Positions 1 to 5,313 of a stretch of DNA of 5,313 bases are shown here, in pieces. The notes under the pieces were generated by a model. That model was not told the DNA's origin. It saw nothing but the letters and a program-made list of their open reading frames with translations, and searched no databases. Within the stretch, counting starts at the first letter, position 1; each line of letters starts with the position of its first letter. Both the position numbers and the translations under genes were made by a program. This stretch comes from Acidobacteriota bacterium. GTDB lineage: Bacteria > Acidobacteriota > Terriglobia > UBA7540. The DNA is taken from NCBI GenBank assembly GCA_021827245.1, contig JAKAWN010000461.1:1-5313 (forward strand), written 5' to 3'.

Positions 1-101
1 CCTCAGTCGCCCTACGGGCTCCTTCGGCTAGCGGCAAAGAAAAACCAAAACCGGACAGATTATGTGCTATAAAAACCGGACATCTTCACGTGCTAAGAAC
101 A
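1..101. mobile_element. Probable end of an IS21-like insertion sequence (terminal part only)
   Basis: The stretch ends in two direct repeats at 47-69 and 72-95, each opening with the same 11-mer AAAACCGGACA and closing with TGCTA. A tip of the form AACA follows at 98-101. Tandem copies of a transposase-binding repeat just inside a terminus ending in CA are characteristic of IS21-family elements, and the AAAACCGGACA core resembles ends I associate with that family. No transposase coding sequence is visible, because it would lie to the left of the window. The element boundary at about 101 is inferred; no target duplication can be tested because only one end is present. Confidence 0.45.
47..95 (+). 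repeat. Two tandem direct repeats (about 25-bp period)
   Basis: Copy 1 (47-69) and copy 2 (72-95) share AAAACCGGACA exactly. After 7 and 8 variable bases respectively, both have TGCTA. The 25-base phase is a little over two helical turns, which would place both copies on the same DNA face for a bound protein. The most likely role is a transposase-binding site in an IS terminus. Confidence 0.75.
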
Positions 102-332
102 CTACAAAATTGCAGCGGTATGACAAAAATCCCGGCAGATGTATTCGTCACTATTTTGAGTCTTTGGAATGCCGATATTGAAAACAAATGGGTTGCTTTC
201 CCAAAACGTTCAAAAATCGCCTAGGACCGAGGAAGTTGGGTTAAGTACAGCAGTCCGTGATTTCAATACAATGACACTGCTGCTAAATTTCGGAAACATT
301 TTTAGAATCAGTGACGGCGGTCCGGGATTTAA
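102..332. other. Intergenic stretch with no recognisable gene
   Basis: These roughly 230 bases lie between the presumed IS end and the rhomboid remnant. They are visibly more AT-rich than the genes to the right. Open frames cross it on both strands, but none has a recognisable protein pattern, a convincing ribosome binding site or a link to a known gene. A reading frame that starts at 169 and runs into the rhomboid region is in the wrong frame for most of the rhomboid. The stretch may hold decayed DNA or the lost promoter and start of the rhomboid gene. I see no RNA gene or clear promoter here. Confidence 0.5.
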
Positions 333-1032
333 CTACAGCGCGACAAGGACCATACTCGCCGCCAGACCTTCTGGTTCTCGACCCTTGCGCTTATCGCGGT
401 CAATACGGCGTTATTTGTCTATGAACTCTCACTTGGCTCCAGGGTCAACCGCTTTTTTTCCTTTTCGGCCTGATTCCTGCCCGCTACACCACCCCCCACG
501 GCGCTATTATCATCACAAATCTGGCCACATTCCTGGTTCCTGTATTCACCTCGATGTTCATCCACGGGGGGTGGCTGCACCTGATCGGCAACATGCTTTT
601 CCTGTTCGTTTTTGGAAGGAGCATCGAAGACCGCTTTGGCCATGGCCGGTTTCTGCTGCTGTATTTCATCGGCGGATTCGGAGCCGCCGTCACGGACATC
701 ATGTTCAACATGGGCTCGCGTGTGCCCACCATCGGAGCAAGCGGCGCCATTGCCGGAGTTCTCGGCGCTTACCTGGTCAGCTTTCCCACTGCTCGGATCA
801 CAACTTTGATCCCCTTGTTCATCATCTTCTGGACAATCCAGTTGCCTGCCTTGCTGGTTCTCGTTTACTGGTTCGCAATTCAGTTCGTGGCAGGATTTCA
901 GATGCTGCTATCGAGTCCGCGACAGGAGGTGGCGTGGCCTGGTGGGCTCACGTTGGGGGGTTCATTTTGGGGATGTTGCTTGCTGTTATTCTGCCAAAAC
1001 GCCGGCGTCGCGTGGTTCAAACCCAGCCGTGA
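333..1032 (+). pseudogene. Rhomboid family intramembrane serine protease, broken by two frameshifts and lacking a start
   Basis: Rhomboids are polytopic membrane proteases that cut substrates within the bilayer using a Ser-His dyad. The protein is read in three pieces. Bases 333 to about 458 encode the N-terminal helix (FWFSTLALIAVNTALF). Bases 461 to about 895 encode the core, with HGGWLHLIGN (oxyanion-side His and Asn), the serine motif GASGAIAG, and several hydrophobic helices. Bases 901 to 1032 encode the last helix with the catalytic His in AWWAHVGGF, ending KRRRRVVQTQP. Each junction is repaired by adding one base: a T in the T7 run at 453-459, and one base near 893-900. Joined, this gives about 232 residues, normal for a short bacterial rhomboid. 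The first codons look like LQRDKD, close to the usual MIPLRD opening, but TAA stands just before and there is no ATG, GTG or TTG in frame. All catalytic residues survive, so decay is recent or the frameshifts are sequencing errors. Confidence 0.85.
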
Positions 1033-2014
1033 AATACAAACGGGAAGCCGACCGTGGAGGAGCCATCAACCAGTTGCTTCTTCTCCGCGCTCTCTCAGTG
1101 AAATAGACGCCAAGAAGGATCAAACAACCACCGAGGATACCCGACAACATCACCCTGTCACGCAGCAGCCAGATCCCGAGTCCCGTGGCAATGACAGGCT
1201 CGACATAATTGAATGCCGCCACACGTGACGCCGTCAGGCCCTGCAGCGCAAAAGCGAAAAGAAGATAGCCGATTACAGCTGAGAAGAATATCATGAAACC
1301 AAGCACCAGCACTGAGCGAACTGAAATTTGAGACCACCGCTGATGCCACACAGCGCTGGCGCCAAACGGAATCATCATCAGGGCCCCGAGCCCGAATATG
1401 GCTGTGTTCAACGTCACGACGTCATACTGGTCGGCGATCGGCTTCATCAATATCGTGTAAAAGGCAAGAACGACAACCTCGGCCATCAGTATTAAATCCC
1501 CAAGCCAGCAAGCCTGTCCCCCGTGTGCGGGCTTTCCATGGGCCAGCGCAATTACACCAGCAAATGAAATGGCCATCCCCGCAAACTTGAGCGTGGTCAG
1601 CGGCTCCAGCCGCATGAGAACCGAAAGCACGAGAACCATGACGGGTTCAACGGCTACAATCAATGCCGCGTGTGGGACGTTCGTGTGCGCTACTCCTTCA
1701 ATGAAAAGGAGCTGGTTCATGGTGATTCCACAGAAAGCTAACAAGAAAAAACGCAGCCATTGGGCACGAGACAGCCGGAGCTGGGACCAGTCTCCTAAAA
1801 ACGCAAAAAGAACACCGAAAACGATGGCAGCGCCAATGGCCCGAACTAGGGCCAGCGCCAGCGGGCTGAAGCCGACCAAAGCTTCCTTGATGGCTACCAT
1901 ATTCGCCGCCCAGCAGGTGACGGTGATCAGCATCGCCAAGTGCATCATGCGGTGGCTTCTGATCGAGTGTGAGGCTTTGGGGGTCTCGACTTCAGGGTCA
2001 GCTACGCTTCTCAA
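986..2014 (-). CDS. EamA/DMT-superfamily transporter, ten transmembrane helices
   Basis: A 342-residue inner-membrane carrier of the drug/metabolite transporter superfamily, whose characterised members mostly export amino acids, purines or other metabolites. Ten hydrophobic segments lie near residues 24-44, 50-73, 86-104, 113-133, 140-158, 168-190, 198-220, 233-257, 262-284 and 288-305. They form the two EamA repeats, each carrying the conserved EPV in its fourth helix (123-125 and 272-274). The longest frame opens with TTG at 2014, 17 nt inside the end of the upstream racemase gene, with GGAG four bases before it, which suggests translational coupling. ATG at 1948 (residue 23, just before helix 1) is an alternative that would drop a charged 22-residue leader, but its ribosome binding site is weak. 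The last 15 or so residues are encoded opposite the rhomboid 3' end. The substrate is unknown; the neighbouring racemase makes an amino acid or acylamino acid a reasonable guess only. Confidence 0.9.
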   Translation of the reverse strand: MRSVADPEVETPKASHSIRSHRMMHLAMLITVTCWAANMVAIKEALVGFSPLALALVRAIGAAIVFGVLFAFLGDWSQLRLSRAQWLRFFLLAFCGITMNQLLFIEGVAHTNVPHAALIVAVEPVMVLVLSVLMRLEPLTTLKFAGMAISFAGVIALAHGKPAHGGQACWLGDLILMAEVVVLAFYTILMKPIADQYDVVTLNTAIFGLGALMMIPFGASAVWHQRWSQISVRSVLVLGFMIFFSAVIGYLLFAFALQGLTASRVAAFNYVEPVIATGLGIWLLRDRVMLSGILGGCLILLGVYFTERARRRSNWLMAPPRSASRLYFTAGFEPRDAGVLAE

Positions 2015-3113
2015 GTGACTCCGTCCGCACGGTCATCCTTTCGATACGAGCAAGGTTCGGCGCGTACCCAAGACCCGGTTTCCGAGGAGGTATTATCGTT
2101 CCTTCTTTTGTAACCACAACCTCGGGATCAATAATGTCACGAGCCCAGTAGCGGCGGCTAGAGGAGACATCTCCCGGGAGGACAAAACCTGGCAGCGTGG
2201 ACATAGCGATGTTGTGGGCGCGTCCGATCCCCGATTCGAGCATCCCGCCACACCACACGGGAACTCGCTTGGTCAGGCAAAGATCATGCACCTTGCGAGC
2301 AGCGGAATAGCCGCCAACTCGGCCTAGCTTGATGTTGATGATTTTGCAGGCGCCAATTTCAATGGCCTTTCGGGCATCTTCCACACTGTTGACCGACTCA
2401 TCCAGACAGATGGGCGTCTTCAGTTCGCGCTGCAAACGCGAGTGATCCACCATGTCATCCCATCCGAGGGGTTGTTCCAGCATCATCAGGTGAAACCGGT
2501 CGAGCAATTTAAGATGCTCGATGTCGGCCAAAGAGTACGCCGAGTTGGCGTCAGCCATCAGGTTGATATTGGGAAATTCTTTCCGGACAGCTTCCAGGAT
2601 TTCCACATCCCACCCTGGTTTGATTTTCACCTTGATGCGCCGATATCCCGCCGCAAGCTCATTCCTGATCTTTTCCAGCAGCTCTTGAGAAGAGTTCTGA
2701 ATCCCAATGGAAACGCCACAGGGAATCTCCTCTTGAGTTCCGCCCAGAACTTTGGCGAGCGGCATGCCCCGAATCTGGGCCTCGATATCCCAGAGTGCGT
2801 TCTCCAGAGCGGCCTTGGCCATGTTGTGTCCCCGGACCGGACGGAATGGCTCTGCGAGATCTTCCGGGGAATTCCAAGACTTTTCAAGGGCCCAGGGAAT
2901 CAGAAAATCGCGCAGAATATGCCATGCAGTTTCCGGGGTTTCAGGGCTGTAGAAAGGTTTCTCGCCACACGTGACTTCACCCCACCCTTCCAGTCCGTCA
3001 GCGTGGACATGCAGCAAAACAATCCTACGCTCGGTTGTCCGCCCGAAGCTCGTCTCAAAAAAATGGACCAGGGGCATCCGGATTTCAAGAAGTTCAACTC
3101 GGTCGATTCTCAT
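1998..3113 (-). CDS. menC: Enolase-superfamily o-succinylbenzoate synthase / N-acylamino-acid racemase (MenC type)
   Basis: A 371-residue cytoplasmic enzyme with the enolase-superfamily capping domain (about 1-125) and TIM barrel (about 130-360). The KxK catalytic pair is at Lys161/Lys163 (KVKIKPGWD). The metal ligands are Asp188 (MADAN), Glu213 (LEQPL) and Asp238 (CLDES). The opposing catalytic base is Lys262 (NIKLGRVGG). The stretch WCGGMLESGIGRAHN (287-301) is the signature of the MenC-2/N-acylamino-acid racemase group rather than of muconate or dipeptide-epimerase groups. Members either dehydrate SHCHC to o-succinylbenzoate for menaquinone or racemise N-succinylamino acids, and some do both; residues alone do not decide. 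No other men gene is in view, and the coupled partner is an EamA carrier, which leans towards amino-acid racemisation. ATG at 3113 is the only start in frame after an upstream TGA. No good Shine-Dalgarno sits directly before it; see the minicistron at 3110-3145. Confidence 0.9.
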   Translation of the reverse strand: MRIDRVELLEIRMPLVHFFETSFGRTTERRIVLLHVHADGLEGWGEVTCGEKPFYSPETPETAWHILRDFLIPWALEKSWNSPEDLAEPFRPVRGHNMAKAALENALWDIEAQIRGMPLAKVLGGTQEEIPCGVSIGIQNSSQELLEKIRNELAAGYRRIKVKIKPGWDVEILEAVRKEFPNINLMADANSAYSLADIEHLKLLDRFHLMMLEQPLGWDDMVDHSRLQRELKTPICLDESVNSVEDARKAIEIGACKIINIKLGRVGGYSAARKVHDLCLTKRVPVWCGGMLESGIGRAHNIAMSTLPGFVLPGDVSSSRRYWARDIIDPEVVVTKEGTIIPPRKPGLGYAPNLARIERMTVRTESLEKRS

Positions 3114-3145
3114 ATGCGAATCATAAGATGGAAGTCACCCTCCTC
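3110..3145 (-). promoter_or_regulatory. Possible leader minicistron with strong Shine-Dalgarno ahead of the racemase gene
   Basis: On the minus strand a strong GAGGAGGG (3145-3138) lies 24 nt before the racemase ATG, too far to serve it directly. An ATG at 3124 opens a four-codon frame, Met-Ile-Arg-Ile, whose TGA (3112-3110) overlaps the racemase start as ATGA. Translation of the tiny frame could deliver ribosomes to the racemase start, which otherwise lacks a usable site. The gap from the Shine-Dalgarno to the tiny frame's ATG is about 14 nt, longer than ideal. Function is inferred from layout only. Confidence 0.3.
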
Positions 3146-3165
3146 GCGGGGACGAATCGTGTAAT

Positions 3166-3978
3166 TCACTGGTTTTCTGTCGCCTTGACTGATTCCCAAA
3201 TCTCATCCAATTCCTGCGGCGTGCACACCCGGATAGACTTTCCACGCTGTTTGACTTCTGCTTCAAGCGCCTGGAACCTCTGCCGGAACTTCCGGTTCGC
3301 CGCGCGCAAACAACTTTCCGGATCAGAGCGGACCTGCCGCGCCAGGTTGGCTCCGGCAAAAAGCAAGTCGCCGACTTCCTCTTCTAACCGTTGGCGATCC
3401 GAGTCTTTGCCGGAAGCCAGTTCTTTCCGTATTTCGTGCAGTTCTTCTTCAACCTTATCAAGCAGGTCCTCCACTTTGGCCCAATCGAATCCCGCCTCTG
3501 CGGCGCGCAGTCCAAGTTCATAGGCTTCCAAAGTCGATGGCAGCGCAGAGGCGATGCCGTCGAGCAAGGATGTTTTCCGGGAATTCTGGTCCCGGTCCTT
3601 TTCTTTCTCTTTTGCGGCTGTCCAGCTTTCAAGGGCTTCCTCGGCAGTAGCGGCTCGGGTCTCACCAAAAACGTGGGGGTGCCGGCGAATCAGCTTTTCG
3701 TGGACGTGTTCGATGACGCGCTCAATATCAAATTTCCGATCTTCTTCCGCTAATCGCGAATAGAAGACGACTTGGAAGAGCAAATCTCCAAGTTCTTCCT
3801 CAAGACCCTCAAAGTCATTCGCGTTGAGGGCGTCCACAACTTCATAGGCTTCTTCGAGAAGCAAACCTTTGACGCTGGCGTAGTCCTGGGCACGATCCCA
3901 CGGACAGCCGTCCGGCCCCCGCAAATGAGCCATCAAATCCACCAGACTGACGAGTTTCTCACCGGCCAACTTGCTCAT
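3166..3978 (-). CDS. mazG: Nucleoside triphosphate pyrophosphohydrolase MazG
   Basis: MazG hydrolyses NTPs and dNTPs to the monophosphate and pyrophosphate. It is regarded as a house-cleaning enzyme, and in E. coli it has been linked to lowering ppGpp under starvation. The protein has 270 residues, the length of the two-domain form (E. coli about 263). Domain 1 shows GCPWD (24-28), the EExxE helix (Glu42, Glu43, Glu46), the ExxD helix (Glu62, Asp65) and RRHPHVFG (98-105). A charged linker (about 120-136) leads to domain 2, with EExxE at Glu178, Glu179, Glu182 and ExxD at Glu201, Asp204. Both Mg-binding sets are therefore intact. ATG at 3978 has GGGTGAG just upstream as a plausible ribosome binding site. 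It is the first gene of the leftward unit, 52 bp ahead of the racemase gene, and is divergent from the DUF1844 gene. Confidence 0.96.
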   Translation of the reverse strand: MSKLAGEKLVSLVDLMAHLRGPDGCPWDRAQDYASVKGLLLEEAYEVVDALNANDFEGLEEELGDLLFQVVFYSRLAEEDRKFDIERVIEHVHEKLIRRHPHVFGETRAATAEEALESWTAAKEKEKDRDQNSRKTSLLDGIASALPSTLEAYELGLRAAEAGFDWAKVEDLLDKVEEELHEIRKELASGKDSDRQRLEEEVGDLLFAGANLARQVRSDPESCLRAANRKFRQRFQALEAEVKQRGKSIRVCTPQELDEIWESVKATENQ

Positions 3979-4027
3979 ATTCGCTCACCCAAACCTTTCT
4001 GCGACGTCAAACCTCTGAATGTACCAA

Positions 4028-4045
4028 GCCAGCAAAACCGCTGGC
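4028..4045. repeat. Perfect 6-bp inverted repeat (hairpin) in the divergent intergenic region
   Basis: GCCAGC at 4028-4033 and GCTGGC at 4040-4045 are exact reverse complements around a six-base loop AAAACC. Neither strand has a following run of T, so it is not a normal Rho-independent terminator. It lies about 50 bp upstream of the mazG start and could be a leader hairpin or an operator. It could also be chance. Confidence 0.35.
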
Positions 4046-4173
4046 AATAGCAAAGAAATCACTAGTTCGCTTCCAGCATGGGCAACAGCCGAAGGAAAGC
4101 GATCCAGACGACGAGCTACTAGGCAAGCGAGGACCCTTCCCAATAAGCGCCAGCACTTGTTCGAAAAGCGAGC

Positions 4174-4202
4174 TTGTTGTTAAACTACATATTCAGGATA
4201 AC
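4174..4202 (+). promoter_or_regulatory. Weak candidate sigma-70-type promoter for the DUF1844-MBL pair
   Basis: TTGTTG (4174-4179) and GATAAC (4197-4202) are separated by 17 bp and lie about 50 bp before the chosen start. Matches are about three of six and four of six to the consensus, so this is only a candidate. Confidence 0.2.
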
Positions 4203-4251
4203 CACAGAACAGTTGCGCGTGGCGAAATGTTCGTTTGTCGAGAGGATCTTC

Positions 4252-4701
4252 ATGGCAGATGAAAAAGTCGAATCTTCGGGATTCAGAGTTGTTGACCGAC
4301 GCGCGTTCACAAGCGAGGGCGACCGCAATCCCAGCCGGACAGAAAAGCAACAGGAAAACCGTGATTTGGAATCCAGTGTCTCTCCAAAACCTGCCGCAGC
4401 TCCCCCTAAGGATGAGGAGCCCGAGACGGGGGTTTCAGAGGCCTCAGAACGGTTTGCCATGCTTATTTCTTACCTGAGCACGACGGCAATGTTTCAGCTT
4501 GGGGTATTACCAGGACCGGGGGGAGAATACATCCCAGCGGATCTCGCCAATGCCAGCCGTACCATAGATTTATTGGAGGTGCTCCAGGTAAAAACTCGTG
4601 GCAACCTGACACGTCACGAGACCAAGATGCTGGACGATGTCCTTTACGAGCTGCGAATGACCTTTCTTGAAGTTCAAAAGCGGGCAAGCAAGAAGAAATG
4701 A
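4252..4701 (+). CDS. DUF1844 family protein
   Basis: A 149-residue soluble protein of unknown function. It opens with a short conserved-looking block (GFRVVDRRAFTSEG, residues 10-23). A low-complexity, charged and proline-rich linker follows (about 24-66). The DUF1844 core spans about 67-143: a helix with FAMLISYLSTTAMFQLG, a GPGGEYIPADLANA turn, TIDLLEVLQVKTRGNLT, and a final helix with LDDVLYELRMTFLE. The tail ends in lysines. An upstream in-frame start at 4174 exists, but ATG at 4252 is preferred because AGAGGA lies five bases before it and family members begin close to the VVDRR block. The stop overlaps the start of the MBL hydrolase gene as ATGA, so the two are co-translated and probably work in the same process. 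No catalytic motif is visible; a scaffold or regulatory role is conceivable but unproven. Confidence 0.88.
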   Translation: MADEKVESSGFRVVDRRAFTSEGDRNPSRTEKQQENRDLESSVSPKPAAAPPKDEEPETGVSEASERFAMLISYLSTTAMFQLGVLPGPGGEYIPADLANASRTIDLLEVLQVKTRGNLTRHETKMLDDVLYELRMTFLEVQKRASKKK

Positions 4702-5313
4702 AACTGACTTTCCTGGGTACCGGCACTCCTACGGGAGTTCCAACTGTCGGCTGCTGCTGCGCAGTGTGCAAATCCCCGGCCGAGCACGACAAGCGAACCC
4801 GCCCTTCCATATTGCTTGAATACTCCAGCCGTACTGTGGTGATTGACACGACGCCGGATTTTCGCGGGCAAGCCTTGCGGCAGAACATCCAACGAGTCGA
4901 CGCGGTCGTTTATACCCACGATCACGCCGACCACGTACTCGGTCTGGACGATGTTCGGCCCTACTATTTCCGGCAGAAGAATCCCATTCCTCTCTATGCA
5001 GACAAACGGTGCATGCAGAGCTTGCGCCGGATCTTTACTTATATTTTTGACCAGACATACCCATACGGGGGAATCCTGAAGGTTGATCCTCACTTGATCG
5101 ATGGACCTTTCAATCTATGGGATATGAAACTTGTTCCTCTTCCCGTATTGCACGGGAAGTTGCCGGTCATGGGGTTCCGATTCGATAATGCCGCCTATGT
5201 CACGGACTTCAGTACCATTCCGGATTCCACATTGGATTTAGTTAAAGGCCTGGATGTCCTGATTCTCGATGCCATACGCCACAAACCCCATCCGACGCAT
5301 TCGACGATCGAAA
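4698..5313 (+). CDS. MBL-fold metallo-hydrolase, PhnP/RNase Z-like, partial (C-terminus outside window)
   Basis: The open frame begins at ATG 4698, overlapping the DUF1844 stop, and is still open at the window edge after 205 codons. The protein starts MKLTFLGTGTPTGVP, typical of the PhnP and RNase Z branch of the metallo-beta-lactamase fold. A structural zinc site is suggested by CxCxxC at Cys19, Cys21 and Cys24, as in PhnP; a third Cys (Cys20) sits between. The metal-binding motif THDHADH gives His74, His76, Asp78 and His79. Further ligands are probably His152 (LHG), Asp170 (YVTD) and a His in HPTHS (198-202). Members are metal-dependent phosphodiesterases; PhnP acts on cyclic ribose phosphates in phosphonate breakdown. 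No phn genes are present here, so the substrate is open. The missing end should hold roughly 50 residues, judged by family length. Confidence 0.92.
   Translation, partial: MKLTFLGTGTPTGVPTVGCCCAVCKSPAEHDKRTRPSILLEYSSRTVVIDTTPDFRGQALRQNIQRVDAVVYTHDHADHVLGLDDVRPYYFRQKNPIPLYADKRCMQSLRRIFTYIFDQTYPYGGILKVDPHLIDGPFNLWDMKLVPLPVLHGKLPVMGFRFDNAAYVTDFSTIPDSTLDLVKGLDVLILDAIRHKPHPTHSTIE

Larger units (their letters stand above)
3979..4251. other. Divergent intergenic region between mazG and the DUF1844 gene
   Basis: This region should hold the promoters of both transcription units. I find no convincing consensus promoter for mazG. Rightward, TTGTTG at 4174-4179 and GATAAC at 4197-4202, 17 bp apart, form a weak sigma-70-like pair ahead of the DUF1844 gene. 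AGAGGA at 4241-4246 is its Shine-Dalgarno. One perfect inverted repeat is present (4028-4045). No small gene with a recognisable product is visible. Confidence 0.5.

Noticed and set aside
9..19. Short palindrome GCCC-TAC-GGGC as a terminator
   Set aside because: The stem has only four base pairs and no T-run follows on either strand; it is too weak to call.
169..1032. A single 287-residue protein read straight through in one frame
   Set aside because: Only its last 44 or so residues match rhomboid; the rest is out of frame with the clear rhomboid core and is rich in Arg, His and Pro, typical of a shadow frame.
554..1228. A 224-residue rhomboid ending at 1228
   Set aside because: After about 895 this frame leaves the rhomboid pattern and reads through the antisense of the transporter gene; the true last helix with the catalytic His is in another frame.
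1569..2018. A 149-residue plus-strand protein
   Set aside because: It is a shadow of the transporter gene, rich in Lys, Arg, Ser and Thr, with no recognisable domain.
2442..3164. A 240-residue plus-strand protein
   Set aside because: It lies wholly opposite the racemase gene, whose catalytic motifs are unmistakable. The plus-strand translation shows no family pattern.
4174..4251. A longer DUF1844 protein starting at TTG 4174
   Set aside because: The added 26 residues look unlike the family, and the ATG at 4252 has a well-placed AGAGGA.
4463..5093. Minus-strand frames of about 140 residues
   Set aside because: They lie antisense to the DUF1844 and MBL hydrolase genes, whose motifs are clear, and show no domain of their own.
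1..5313. CRISPR array, tRNA, riboswitch or defence system
   Set aside because: There are no regularly spaced repeats beyond the two at 47-95, no cloverleaf or known aptamer pattern was seen, and all genes fit housekeeping or transport families.

Overview
The window reads as ordinary chromosomal DNA from a free-living bacterium, most likely an Acidobacteriota member or a similar uncultured soil lineage. This is an inference. The clue is the pairing of a small DUF1844 protein with a CxCxxC-type metallo-beta-lactamase hydrolase, a pairing I associate with Acidobacteriota genomes. GC content is moderate, genes are tightly packed, and several use overlapping stop and start codons. No rRNA, tRNA or other marker fixes the taxon.

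Left part (1-1032). Bases 1-101 look like the outer end of an insertion sequence, with two direct repeats sharing an 11-bp core at 47-95 and an AACA tip, in the style of IS21-family termini. Next comes about 230 bp of AT-richer DNA with no recognisable gene. A rhomboid intramembrane serine protease gene follows (about 333-1032, + strand). It carries every catalytic residue and nearly the full family length, but it lies in three successive reading frames (two single-base losses, near 453-461 and 893-900) and has no start codon. As sequenced it is a pseudogene.

Middle part (986-3978, - strand). Three genes point left and probably form one transcription unit: mazG (NTP pyrophosphohydrolase), then a MenC/N-acylamino-acid racemase member of the enolase superfamily 52 bp downstream, then a ten-helix EamA/DMT transporter whose predicted TTG start lies inside the end of the enolase gene. 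The tail of the transporter gene overlaps the 3' end of the rhomboid remnant convergently.

Right part (3979-5313). A divergent intergenic region of about 270 bp separates mazG from a + strand pair: the DUF1844 protein (4252-4701), then an MBL-fold hydrolase of the PhnP type. The hydrolase starts at 4698 in an ATGA overlap and runs off the end of the window.

Nothing here amounts to a clearly new biological system. The points worth a second look are the doubly frameshifted rhomboid beside an IS end, the racemase-exporter coupling, a four-codon minicistron that ends on the racemase start codon, and the coupled DUF1844-MBL pair.
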